From: Heterodera schachtii | Lineage: Eukaryota; Nematoda; Chromadorea; Rhabditida; Heteroderidae | Reading direction: 5' to 3' | Assembly (NCBI GenBank): GCA_023374025.1 | Contig: SIJG01000018.1 | Location: 186,001-250,000 of the forward strand | DNA: 64,000 nt | Shown: in pieces, positions 45,214 through 56,800 of the stretch | How the letters are laid out: every line of letters starts with the position of its first letter | Position numbering within the stretch: the stretch's first letter is position 1 | Translations under genes and position numbers: made by a program | Notes under the pieces: generated by a model | What the model saw: the letters and a program-made list of their open reading frames with translations, nothing else | Told to the model about the DNA's origin: nothing | Databases searched by the model: none

Positions 45214-46010
45214 ATGAGACCCGTTGTAGTGAAAGTGCAAAGAGTGGCCAAGGGGAAGAGGAAATTGGACCCGTCCAAAATTCAATTGGACCCGACTTTG
45301 AACGCGCAGATAAAGTGAGTTTTGAATGGTTTAAACTGAGTACCAATTGTCGGCTGTGAGTACGTTTCAGGGCTCAGATGGCTTCGGCCGCGCCGCCCCT
45401 CGGCCCTTCTTTGGGGCAGCGAGGCGTAAACGTGGCGAACTTCTGCAAGGAGTTTAACAATTTGACTTCGACTATTCGATTTGGTGGGTTTTCGCGTTTG
45501 TGTTTTCCTACATTTGATTTAAAAGGTACAAATTTGCCGGTGTCTATCCACGTCAAACCGGACAGAACTTACGAAATTGACATTAGCACTCCGACCACCG
45601 AGTGGCTTCTGCAACAAGCGGCGGGGATACGACGTAACCGGCAGGAAGAAGGTGGGAAATTCAATCACTCCTTTCTTTCCCTGGCCAACCCTTTCAATGC
45701 TTTCCAGGAGAAATCGTCGGAATGATTTCGGTGAAACACGTATACGAAATTGCCAAAGTCAAATCTCAAGACAAATCTCTCATTGGAGTGCCGTTAAAAG
45801 TAAACGAAAGACAAAGTTGGTAAATTAACCTATTTTAAGGAAATTTGTCAATTGGTCATTGAGAGAGCGGATTCGATTGGCATCAAAGTGCAAAATGAAG
45901 ATTTAGACCCGGAAGAATATAGGAAATTCCTGGAACATCGTCAGGAAGTTGTGCAAAGACAATTGGAGGAAATAGCGAAACAAGAAGAGGCCAAACTGGC
46001 CAGAACATGA
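45214..46010 (+). CDS. mrpl-11: mitochondrial ribosomal protein L11
   Basis: Large-subunit protein at the GTPase-associated centre, imported into mitochondria. Five exons, about 200 residues. SAAPPLGPSLGQRGVNVANF is the L11 signature; the RNA-binding C-terminal part has VGMISVKHVYEIAKVKSQDK. The N terminus is basic (MRPVVVKVQRVAKGKRK) and could serve as targeting signal. It ends in a coiled Gln/Glu tail (RQEVVQRQLEEIAKQEEAK), as in metazoan mitochondrial L11. It starts 203 bp after the CHP stop on the same strand. Confidence 0.93.
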
Positions 46011-46250
46011 TCGGATTTTGATTCATTGTTTTCCTTTTTCTCTTCAGCTTATGAATGAACGTCAAGTTGTGTAATTACACTCATTCGTTCGCTTCCAAAT
46101 TACCCTTTTGAATGACTTTTCCGATGAGTGAGGGGAGCGGAGAGAATGGTCCTTCCCAAAAGAGTTTCTTCCGCCCGCGCAATTATCCGTCACCAATTAG
46201 CGCATTGGGTTACCATCGCATGCCACCAATCCGCACAAAATCCTCTTCCA

Positions 46251-47648
46251 ATGGAGGCGTCCCTTAGCTTTTCCGTCTTGCTTCTTCCATTGGCTTTTTT
46301 CTCGTCAAATGCCTTTTTTGGTGGGTCCCCTTTTTGCGGTGCTCCTCCATTCCATAGGTCCGTGTGCGCTCGCTGTTTTTGCTGTCGCCCGTGAGACTGT
46401 CCGTCCCTTACTGATTTTGCCTGCCTCCCTTCCAAAGGCCACCCTTTGTTCGTCCGTGCTGCTTTAATTGTCAGTCTCCGCCGGTGGTGCCGTTGGCCCC
46501 TGCCGTGCCCTCCCCCTGCTCCGTTTGGCATCCCATCGCCCGTAGGTGCTGCCCCGGCGCCGTTTCTGTTCCTTTGCCCCAACAATTCCCGCAGCAGCAG
46601 CTGATCATGGCCAATGCCAATGAGTTCGGTGGAATTGCGCCAGCGCCGTTCGCCGTGGGAGGTGAAAGGGCCGCGCAATTTCCAATCGGACCGATGGAAG
46701 CGCAGCACCAAATTCAGCCAATCATTTATGTGATCGAAAGTGAGTCGTACGAAAGAAAAAAAAATGCCAAAAAGTGAAATAGACGGAAAGGGCGGACAAA
46801 TGCCAACGGAAAACGAAAGCGCAAGCGAAGGGACAACGACACAAAAGACGACGGAGGAAGGAAAAGCGGAGGAAAAGGGAAGCCAAAGGATGACGGAGGA
46901 AGGAAAAGCGGAGGAAAAGGAAGGGCCAAGCAGCGAAGAATCGGCTGAAGAAAGCGTGACGGAGGAAAGTACAACAATAAGGACGACAACGGAGGAAGAA
47001 AAACTATTGGGGGAGGAGGAACAGAGCAATTCAACGCGGACAACGACCAAAAGAGTGACAGCGAAAGGGGCAAATTTGAAACGGAAAGTGCCCCCGGGGC
47101 CAAAGCATAACAGACGAAGGGTCACAGTGAAAACGCCAATCGCCGAGGGAAAGCGCCAAAAACAATTCGACGAAAGTGGGGGAGAAACCACAGAAAGGGT
47201 GGATAAAAGAACCACTGTTCAGTGGAAGGCGAGGCACAAGCACTTTACGACTACGAAGAGGCAAAAAGCGGGGAGGACGGACCCACGGGGAAAAAGAAAA
47301 GCGCCGCTTCAAAACTTTTCGAAATGGAATTTTTGGCATGGAAAGACAAATTTTTGCGCGGGCTGAAAGTATTTGCAGGCATTTCCAATTATGCCGAAAT
47401 ATTGAAGTTTTTTAAAGGAAAGGAAACAAAACGCACGACAAAAGCGAATTCCGAAAGGCGAAACGAAAGAATGCAATAACGGACTAATGGCACAAATAAT
47501 GGACAGTGCCATTGTTGAGGACAGTTCAATATCGAAAAGGCTGATCAAAAGAGCACTTAAATTTTCTTTCCCAGAATCGCAGTTTGACATCATTTGCGCC
47601 GCAGGAGGTGCCCTTTCCCTTTTTAATGGAGCAGAAAAAGACAATTGA
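46251..47648 (+). CDS. unknown protein, signal peptide then Pro/Gln, Glu/Thr-rich and basic regions
   Basis: No family recognised. The ATG at 46251 opens a clear signal peptide (LSFSVLLLPLAFFSSNAFFG). The next exon (46475-46739) is Pro/Gln-rich. Then come a Glu/Thr/Lys-rich exon with repeats of TTEEGKAEEK (46783-47175), an exon with LYDYEEAKSGEDG and LFEMEFLAWKDKFL (47223-47368), and a last exon (47418-47648) ending GALSLFNGAEKDN. Introns of 43, 47 and 49 nt join these in one frame, which is why I trust the chain. The junction from the signal-peptide exon to the Pro-rich exon is unresolved (a donor at about 46364 would keep frame). Confidence 0.5.
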
Positions 47649-47802
47649 AATTTCAGGAGTGTTCAGTTATGCCATTTATGGAAGAAGACATTGCCAAGTG
47701 AAACGGAGAAGTGTGACTTGTTTGGCATTTGAATAATGACGGTCAGCAGAGATCTTTTGTCAATAATATAAGAAAAATGCATAAAAAATGAGACAAAATT
47801 TT

Positions 47803-49406
47803 TCAATCGTCGTCAAGCACAATAATCTCGGGAACCGCCTTATCATTACACATTTTCTTCGCTTCCTCCTTCATTTTTCTCTCAATTATTTCCCGCCGCT
47901 TTTTTGTTTCCTGAACATTTTAACATAAACAATCAAAAATCACTTCCCATTTAATTATTTGTGTAAAACGCACCTCCTGAATGTCTTCCATGTTCTTTTT
48001 GTAGAAGGAATTGACCATGTCCTCTGTTTTGGTCCCGATCAGTTCAGCAACAATTTTACAATCCCCGCCAAATCGGATCAATGCTTGAATTTTATCATTT
48101 GCATTAGCAATTAGGCGTCTCCATTTGTCCCTCCCCCACTCTCACCTTTCTTTGTTTCCATTTCTTCCTTGTCCGACCAATGGTGCGTTTGTCTCATGCG
48201 CTGTCCTTTGCCAAGAATCGGTGCCGTGCCCCGGACGAACTTACGCGCTTCTTCCACGATGCTTTGGTATTTCTTGTTGTCCGTCATCGCCAATTGCTTT
48301 TTCAATGCACATGCCTCCATCTGAAGCTCCTTCTGGGCCTTCGACACGACCCTTAGCAAATTCAAAAGATAAAATTGGCATTTTGCTCGTCCGTCTCACT
48401 TTATTTTCTGTTCACAAACGGTCTCGTTGTTCTGTTCCACTTGCACTTCGTCCAATCCATCGGAAGTGTCCTCAAATTGTTTGTCCATCACCACCCGCGC
48501 CATCTCCTCAAATTGTTCCGCGATATTTTTCATTTCAGGAGGACAAATTGGGATTCGTTTTTTCTCCTCGATGGGCTGAGCGCACACGCGGTGTTTGTTG
48601 GTTGCCCTGTGAAAGCACTAACATTTTGAAGCAGGGAAAACATTTATATTTCCAAACGTTACTTAAAGTAATTTTTGCATGCTCGGCAGAGCTCAAGTCC
48701 ATTGGCACTGTATAATTTGAGCACTTCGTTTTGGCAACCCTCGCAAATCAATCTGTGCAGCTCCGATTTGATTTGCGTTTGTCCCTCCTCGTCACTTAAA
48801 TTAAATGAAAAATGTATTATTTTTGAATCCACAAAATTTTAAATGTTTTAGTGTTTTCCCTGTGCCCTTTTTCACCTTTCCGATGTTCCATTTTTGCCAC
48901 ATTCATTATCCATAAAGCTTTTGTAGTTTTGTTGTTTTTTGGTGAGGTAATAATGTTCCACCAGCTCTGACAAATTTTTGTGGGAAAGCATTTGGTGGAT
49001 TTTGGCGAAATTTTTGCCGAAACATTTGTGTGCCTCTCTGAAAGCGAATTCGTCTTCTACGGAAAAGCGCTTCTTCACACTGTTTCTTAAAGCCAATTCC
49101 GACTTGGCTCTTTTTAGATTGTGGTCAGACTTTAGCAAGATGTAAAGTGCCTGAAAATTAGTGTAATTTTGCATATTTGTATTATCCCAACAACCGACTG
49201 ACCCTATCAGGGCCGATCCCATAATGATTTAATGCGTCACGACAAAACTCAACAATTTCCGTGTCGCCCAATTTTCCTTGATTCCACAAACATTCGTCTC
49301 TTTCCTCGTCGATTTTATCGTCTTTTCTTATTTTTTTGTTACACTCGGGCAGCATAACTTGGTTACCACTGCCAATAATGATCTGCTTGCTCTTGTAACT
49401 GTTCAT
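47803..49406 (-). CDS. spr-1: CoREST/RCOR corepressor homologue (SPR-1 type)
   Basis: Scaffold that joins LSD1 and histone deacetylases to repress chromatin. Seven exons, 413 residues. ELM2 domain first (IIIGSGNQVMLPECNKKI); SANT1 with FSVEDEFAFREAHKCFGKNF, then AKIHQMLSHKN and LVEHYYLTKK; then an interposed CxxC...CxxC module (ICEGCQ and CRACKN); the LSD1-binding coil (KAQKELQMEACALKKQ); and SANT2 (ALIRFGGDCKIVAELIGTKT). It ends VPEIIVLDDD with TGA at 47803. Domain order matches CoREST, not MTA, although the cysteine module is unusual. It is convergent with the unknown gene upstream. Confidence 0.88.
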
Positions 49407-49844
49407 TACCGGACTCTTTTTTGCTAAAGGTATTTATGTAAGAAGCATTAAAATCACGGCTCTATTGCAGTTTACACGACCATGAAAAAATTTGGCAACT
49501 CTAATAAACTCCAAAAGTATTTTTCTGATATTTTGAACCATAAATTTTTGAATCATTGAGAATTTTTTTTTCATCTTTCGTAGATTAATAGAGGACTCTT
49601 GGAGCTATCAAATGACACCAAGAATAATTTCTTATTGCACTTTATGTGTCCAATCAAAATTTTACGTGTCCAATTAGTTTAATTTTTGGTATCATTTAAG
49701 TGCAACTACCTAGTTGCCTTGCGGTTTGCTCTTAACAAATAAAAAGCCATTGGATTCATAAAGTCCAATAGAACCAAAAACAATAATGTTTATTCATTAT
49801 TTTTTATGAATTGAATCAGTTTGGGAAGGGATACCTAAACGCCT
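49407..49844. other. intergenic, AT-rich
   Basis: Upstream region of the CoREST gene. Contains GAGGACTCTTGGAGCTATCAAATG, cut here to say that 49589-49612 resembles the arms of the palindrome at 50811-51122, so it is probably a relic of that repeat. No gene was seen. Confidence 0.5.
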
Positions 49845-49847
49845 TAC

Positions 49848-50735
49848 GAACATTTGCGGACGGACACTTGCGGACGGACATTTGCGGACAATTTCGTGAA
49901 AAAATTAAAAAAAATTTCGTAAAAAATTTTTAAAAAATTACTGAAAATATGGAACGGAGACTGAAAACTAAATAAAACTTTGTTTTTGGGCTTTAAGCCT
50001 AACATCTTATTTTTACATTTCTAAGAAATTAATTTCACTACTGGTATTTTAAGTGATTAAAGTAAAATTGGTCCCCAACATCGGGGAAGTGTGAATGTCG
50101 CCTGTTACACTCAAATTCGGTGAGCGTGCTATTTTTATCTTTAGAAAAATCCAAAAATTTATGAAACTTTATTTTCCAACGAAGATTTTTCCACCGACAT
50201 TTTTTAAATTTCTCTAGCCATACAGACAAATCTTGTAGCGGAATTTGCTACCCGCCACCTGAATTTTTTTCCCTTATTTTTTCGGGATGGAGAAGAACCC
50301 AAGACACATATCTTGCTCTACTGTTCATCAACAGGGAAAGCATTTCGAGGCCCCAAAAATTTCAGAAAAGAAATCGGATATCTGATGCCCAAAAATCTCA
50401 GAATTTTTCTAAAGATAAAAATAGCACGCTCACCGAATTTGAGTGTAACAGGCGACATTCACACTTCCCCGATGTTGGGGACCAATTTTACTTTAATCAC
50501 TTAAAATACCAGTAGTGAAATTAATTTCTTAGAAATGTAAAAATAAGATGTTAGGCCTAAAAGCCCAAAAACAAAGTTTTATTTAATTTTCAGTCTCCAT
50601 TCCATATTTTCAGAAATTTTTTAAAATTTTTTTACAAAATTTTTTTATTTTTTCCCGAAATTGTCCGCAAATGTCCGTCCGCAAGTGTCCGTCCGCAAAT
50701 GTCCATCCGCAAATGTCCATCCGGAAATGTCCCAC
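49848..50735. mobile_element. foldback element 1, arms with tandem TTGCGGACGGACA units
   Basis: 49848 to about 50150 and about 50405 to 50735 are inverted copies at roughly 95 % identity around a centre of about 250 bp. The outer ends are short tandem arrays of a 14-bp unit (CATTTGCGGACGGA), with more copies on the right. There is no coding sequence. This arm structure is that of foldback elements. A clean target duplication could not be found. Confidence 0.8.
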
Positions 50736-50810
50736 TGCGACCTATAAACATTTACAATACAATATTTGATTTGGTTGGTCACATGCGTTTTATACCAGAC
50801 CGTTTTCATA

Positions 50811-51122
50811 CGAGCACAAGTTTTTGGCTATAACTTTTTTCTTTGCCAACCAAATCCAACAATATTTGAATTATTCAATAGTCCTAAGTGTCCTCTACAT
50901 CTTCTGCAAAATTTCAAAAATATCATTAAGGTTCAAGAAAGTTATTCCAAAAAATGTTCGAACTATCTTTTTGAATTCTTATGGACATCTTTATTGAACC
51001 TTAACAAAATTTTTCAAAATTTTGCAGGCTAATAGAGGACACTTAGGGCTATCGAATGATACCAAAATTGTTGGATTTGGTTGTCAAAGAAACAAGGTAT
51101 AGCCAAAAACATGTTCTCGTAC
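50811..51122. repeat. long imperfect palindrome A
   Basis: CGAGCACAAGTTTTTGGCTA at 50811 pairs with TAGCCAAAAACATGTTCTCG ending at 51122. Inner blocks AGTGTCCTCTA (about 50894) and TAGAGGACACTTAG (about 51031) also pair, as do ACCAAATCCAACAAT and TTGTTGGATTTGGT. Arms are about 95 bp and diverged. Confidence 0.75.
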
Positions 51123-51235
51123 GAAAAAGACCCCGACCCTGCTTATTCTCTTGTAAAGCTTTTGTGTGGTAAAATTGTTCAAATAGTGCACAGTCTGACT
51201 GTCTGTCTACGTGGGGCTGCGGCGCGGTAGGGGTC

Positions 51236-51590
51236 AGTTCCGTCTTGCCAGTTCCGTCTGAGCAAGCTTAAAGCATTATAACTTTTTTTTCAATAGGTCA
51301 AATTTTATAAGTTTGGCATCATTCAAAAGCTATGCATGTTTAGAAGCTTTTGATAAGCTAGTTCTAAGCGATTGAACAACTTATAAAAAAGTTGCAACAT
51401 GAATATTACCAAAAAGTCAGAATTTTTGTATATTTTAATTCGGTATTTCTTTGTGATTTTTGGGAAGCCGATAGAGCATGTTAAGAGCTTTCGAATGATA
51501 CCAACTTTGTTGGATTTGGTCAACAAAGAAAAAAGTTATGATGGTCTAAAGTTGGCTCAGACGGAACTGGCCAGACGGAACTGGCCCGTT
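51236..51590. repeat. long imperfect palindrome B, CAGTTCCGTC units
   Basis: CAGTTCCGTCTTGCCAGTTC (51236) is matched by the inverted AACTGGCCAGACGGAACTGG near 51565-51588. Inside, weaker inverted similarity continues (ATCATTCAAAAGCT with AGCTTTCGAATGAT). Arm ends again hold a repeated unit (AGTTCCGTCT / AGACGGAACT). It shares GCTWTCGAATGATACCAA-like sequence with palindrome A. Confidence 0.72.
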
Positions 51591-51599
51591 CCGCTGCGG

Positions 51600-52519
51600 C
51601 GGGTTGGAAGGGCAGACAGTAAACAGCCGTGTGCTGGCTGTGCAGCAGCATTATGAGAAAAAGAAAGAAGGAAATAGTGCATTGTCTGCCTGTTACGCTT
51701 TTGTAAAATTTCGACCCAAAAGGGGGACCCAAACCCAATTAGTACCAAAAACGGTTTTAAAATTTAAAAAAAAATTTATGGGGCGTAAACTGCACAAGTA
51801 CCAATTTTTTCAAGTTAGTGTTAACTGTAATAGAGCTGAGAGCATTTTGTGGCTCCCCAATGAATTTTTCTAAGCTTACTGTTTTGTGGCTCATTTTTTT
51901 TGTTCGCTGTTGATCGTGTTCGCCTTGATATTTCAGATTTTATCTTGAATAAATTTGCGGACGAATTATCGTTGAAAACATTGAACATACTTTGTCTTCT
52001 CTCCGTTGAGAATTTCCAGAAAGCGACATTTAAACGAATTTAAATTGAATTTTCTATTAACAGTTTTAGCAAAAATTCATTTTATAAAGGATTTGCGTGT
52101 CAAGATTTTTGAATGTTTAGCGATGTCGGTAGTATGTGCTGACAAGTTTCTTAAATCTGCCAAAATGGAGTTGGGTAAAATACTACCGAACTGAATGCAC
52201 CTCTCTGAGCTTGGTTTTCGATTTTTCTTCGAGTTCAGGTCGGGGTTTGGAAAAAAATGTGTGATACCATCGGTAGTAATACCGAAAAATGTCTGGTCAT
52301 GGATTCTTTTCTTGTATTTACAAATTCCATTGATACCAAGAATGTATGGATTGACAAAGTCCGAAAAAATCATGACCTAAGAAACTAACAAATAAGGATG
52401 GTCACAAAAGAGTTTATATTAAAAAAGTCCATGGCATTTTGTTTAAAAATTTATTTTTTCAAATTTTCTGTTTTAAGAATAATGAAATTTATTCAAAAAC
52501 ATTGGCATTACCTATATGT
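51600..52519. other. repeat-flanked spacer, no gene recognised
   Basis: Open frames are short and AT-biased. Two GGTAGTA motifs at about 52128 and 52271 and their inverted copy TACTACC (52183) are the only local structure I noticed. Confidence 0.45.
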
Positions 52520-52528
52520 ATGTATCAC

Positions 52529-53225
52529 GAGTCGGGGGCGTTTGGGCCCCCGCGTTTGGGCCCCCGCGTTTGGGCCCCCGTTTTTGGGCCCTCGTTTTTG
52601 GGCCCCAGGCTCGTTTGGGCCCCAGGGTCGTTTGGGCCCCAAGTACAGAAAAATGAAAAATCACAGTAAAAACAACTTTTTAAATTTCAGCATAAAAATG
52701 TAAAATAAACATTTTAAAAATAAATTCAACAATAATTTTAACAATAAAAAATGCAAAAATTTAAAGAAATTCACGGGTTCATAAGGTAATTTGGACAATA
52801 AAACAAAAAATCACGGGTTCATTCGATAGTTGCGAGAAATTCCCCGGAGAAACTCCAAAAAGACAATTTTACTTTTTGTTTTTTGGTTGTAATTGGGTTA
52901 GCCATTTATGAAAAATGTCCAAATCAGAATGTACATCAAATTGGTTAACTATTAAAAAAATAGGATTTGGAATAAGTAAAAGTAAAAAAATGAGCGAATG
53001 TTAATTAAACCTAACTTATGCCAAGTGGCGAGGGATCCCTCAGGCTTAGTTTTTAGAACCTTAATTTTTAAAAAAGCACATTTTTCTATTTTTAGGTGGG
53101 GCCAAACGACCCTGGGGCCCAAACGACCCCGGGGCCCAAAAACGGGGGCCCAAACGACCCCGGGGCCCAAAAACGGGGGCCCAAACGCGGGGGCCCAAAA
53201 ACGGGGGCCCAAACGCTCTGGTCCC
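52529..53225. mobile_element. foldback element 2, arms of tandem CGTTTGGGCCCC units, 9-bp duplication
   Basis: The left arm (52529 to about 52642) repeats CGTTTGGGCCCCCG and close variants about seven times. The right arm (about 53097-53225) carries the same unit inverted (CGGGGCCCAAACG). ATGTATCAC occurs directly outside both ends (52520-52528 and 53226-53234), a 9-bp target duplication. The centre of about 450 bp is AT-rich and non-coding. Tandem-repeat arms plus a 9-bp duplication fit the foldback class. Confidence 0.85.
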
Positions 53226-53234
53226 ATGTATCAC

Positions 53235-53810
53235 ACCTATTTTGTTAAAATCAAATGTGCACATACAGTATAAAAATATTAGGGATCAGAAATTTCAAAT
53301 TGCGGGTCCCGCTGCGGGATTGGAATGGACTCAATTTTTTTAAACATCGCATTCATTTTAAATTTAGCTTTTATTTTAAGTGTAATTCTTTATTGCCATG
53401 TTTTGGCTGAAGGTCATCCTTTATAAGTTAAGATTTGCCTTTGTTCCTTCAACAGAGAACTGTGTCGTCTGATCAGTTGGATATCAATCGGGAAGCTCCT
53501 TTATTATGAAAACAGATGAGAAAGAAGGAGCAATTAAAAAAACAAAATGAAAATATTTTTTACATGTAAATTTAAAAACTAAAACAATTTTAATAAATTT
53601 GCTCGATGCTTTAATCAAAAAAGTAAGGGCGTAATTAGGGAATGGAATACTTTGACTGTTTAGTGAATTGATAAGGAATTGAAAATAAAGCGTTTAAGCA
53701 GTCTGTCGATTGTCCTTTCCTCTCTCAAATACATAAATCGCCTTTTGCTTTGTTTTTAATTGCCCATTTTAATTGTTGCGTCGTTCAATTGGTTGTTCAA
53801 AACATCACAA
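53235..53810. other. intergenic upstream of the SLC5 gene
   Basis: AT-rich, no exon, RNA gene or repeat recognised. It must contain the promoter of the transporter gene. Confidence 0.5.
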
Positions 53811-56800
53811 ATGTTTTTCGCGTTGGACTTTGTCCTGTTCGGCTTGTTTTTGCTCCTTTCTCTGTTGGTCGGTCTTTGGCACAATTTGCCGTGTTTCGTC
53901 CGGCCGTCCCTCGCCGCTTCTTCGTCCAACAAAAGTGACCCCACCGGTGACCCGTCGACCCTCAAAGTATCCCTTCCCCCCCCCCCCCCCTCCCTCCCCC
54001 CTTCTCCCCCTCCTTTAAGCATTCTTCCGCCAATGATTTCCTCGACGGTGGGCGTCGTCTCCCCGTGCTCCCCGTGTGTCTTTCGCTGCTCACCACTTTC
54101 GTCTCCGGCATTGGCCTTCTTTCGACGCCCGCTGAGATTTATTCGCGTGGTTCGGCCTTTGCTTTGTTCAATCTTTGCGGCTCTTTTGCCTTCGCTCTCA
54201 TCGGCATCTTCTTCCTTCCCATCTTTTTCAAACTGAAATGTCTCAATGCTTACGAGTACTTCGAGCTTCGCTTCCAGTCCCAGTCTCTGCGTCGTCTGGC
54301 CACTCTCGTCTTTATGGTCAACACTCTCTTTTACATGGCGGTCAGTCCCTTTCCCTCCCCTCCCTCTCTCCCTTTCCCTCCCCTCCCTCTCTCCCTTTCC
54401 CTCCCCTCCCTCTCTCCCTTTCCCTCCCCTCCCTCTCTCCCTTTCCCTCCCCTCCCTCTCTCCCTTTCCCTCCCTCTCTCCCTTTCCTTCCCCTCCCTTT
54501 CCCTCTCTCCCTTTCCCTTTCCCTCTCTCCCTTTCCCTCTCCTTCTCTCCCTTCCCCTCTTCCTCTCTTCCTTTCCCTTTCTCCCCCCTTTCCCTTTGCC
54601 CCCTTTCCCCTCCCTCTCTCCCTTTCCCTCCCTTTCCCTCCCCTCCCCTCCCTCTCTCCCTTTCCCTCTCTCCCTTTCCCTCTCCTTCTCTCTCTTCCCC
54701 TCTTCCTCTCTTCCTTTCCCTTTCTCCCCCCTTTCCCTTTGCCCCATTTCCCCTCCCTCTCTCCCTTTTCCTCTTCCTCTCTCGACCCTTTCCCCTCCCT
54801 TCCTCTTTTTCAGGTGGTGATTTACGCCCCGGCAATTGCTTTGTCCGGTGTCACTTCGTTGCGCCTTTGGCCCTTCGTTCTTCTCGTCGGCGTCGTTTCC
54901 ACAATTTATACGGCTGCCGGGGGAATTCGGGCGGTAATTTGGACGGACACTCTGCAGGCCGGCTTCATCTACGGAGGGCTAGCCGTTATCATTGTGCGCG
55001 GCACGGCACAAGCGGGCGGATTGACAAATGTTTTGGCGATTAATCAGCGGACGGGGCGACTTTGGTCCGCATTTCGTGTGCACCCGTCACTGCTGCAGGT
55101 GCTCTTAAACATTCTCATCGCATTCCCTGTCGGTCTTTTGATGCCCTTTTGATCAGTACAACAACCTGTGGGTGGCAATGTTTGGTGGCATTTTGCAATG
55201 GACGTGCATTTACGGGCTCAATCAGATGGCCATGCAAAGGTGCGGTCGGCAATTGCCACTTGCGCTTCTCCGACTTCTCTCGCACCTGCAGGTACTGCTC
55301 CATGTCGTCCCTTCGCCATGCCCGCGTCGTCCTCTCTCTGACCATGCCGGCCAACTTGCTGATCCAATTGATGATCGGCTACATCGGCCTGCTGATGGCT
55401 GCTTACTTTGACCAGTGCAATCCGCTTGCACTGGGCGAAGTTGAAACGGTGGACCAAGTGACCATTCTGATGGCTTCGCGCATTTTCGGTCTCCCAAAAT
55501 GCTGCAAATCCACCTCACCCCCCTCCCCACCGTTTCAGAAGGAGTGCCCGGGTTGCCAGGACTGTTTTTGGCCACCATTTTCAGGTGCCCGCCATTCATT
55601 CCCATTTACTTTCTCTCAAATTGTGCCATTCAGCGCGACTTTGTCCACCGCAAGTTCCGGCATCAATTCCCTTACAGCTGTTTTATGGGAAGACTTTCTC
55701 AAAGTGCCGTTAAAAGATCTGTCGGATGCCCACAAAAGTTGCGCAATGAAAGGCATTTCGGTCCCGTTGTCCTTTTGGCTTTGCTCACTTTTTGGGTTTG
55801 ACTTTGAAGGTCTTTTTCGGGGCTTTGGCCACAGTGATGGCTTTTGCTTGCTCTAATCTCGGTGGCATTTTCAACGTCGTTCTCACAATCATCGGTCCTT
55901 TTTGATGATTGCTGTTTAAAGTGCCATTTGTCCGCTTTTGCTTCGTCAGGTGCCACTTCCGGCCCTCTCGTCGGCCTTTTCTTCCTCGGCATTTTTTTCC
56001 CACGTGCCAATAAAATTGGAGCATTCGTCGCTTTCTTTCTGTCCACTTTTCTGCTGCTGTTTTGCACTTTTATGAGTAACGTACAAAAGCCGTACCAAAA
56101 TTACGCACTGACAGAATACACATCGAACAGCAGCAAAAGTGGCGCATGTGTAAATTATGATGAGGACGAAGCACAGCGGAGGGCCAATGAGAGGTGACGG
56201 AAGACAAATTGAGAAGGAGAGGTGGAAGGAATTGAAGGGGACAAATTGGGAAGGGGTAAATTCTGAGAAGGGAGAACTGGGTGAAGGGGAATGGGGGGGG
56301 TGGCAAATTTGGGGGAGGGAAGTGGCATGGGGGGAAATTGGGTGGGGATGAGCAGAGGTAATTGGAAGTTGTGGTGGCAAATTTTGTAAATGGGGCATAA
56401 ACTGTAATAATTTTGTTGGTTTAATCATGTCAAATGCCAACTTGTGCCATTGTTTCCCGTTCAGTGCCCTTTTTATGTCCACTTTCGGTGCCCAATTTCA
56501 CTTCGGCACTTCCGATAGTTCCGTCTTTTCCAAGTTGTCTCCCTTCTGCTATTCCAGCTTGGGTATGGTTTCTCTCCTTTTCTGCTTTTCCATTTCCCCC
56601 TCTTCCCTAAGGCGTTTTGCTTGTCATTTTCATCGGATTGCCAATTAGCTGTGCCTTTCGGCAACGGCAAAGTCAAGCGGAGAAAAAGTCCGACTCAGTT
56701 TCATTATTTATAGTTCAAATTTTGTTCTTTTTCAGGCTGACTTTTGCCTGCACTTATTTTGGCTTGGAAAAACTAATCGAAAGAAAGCAAAGTTTTGGCG

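Noticed and set aside
46190..47215. 341-codon Ser/Phe/Val-rich ORF on the minus strand
   Set aside because: Opposite strand of the Glu/Thr/Lys-rich exons, whose splice sites fit the plus strand.
53756..54835. 359-codon Glu/Arg/Gly-rich ORF on the minus strand
   Set aside because: It is the complement of a CCCTCT simple repeat inside an SLC5 intron and of SLC5 exons; composition is pure repeat.
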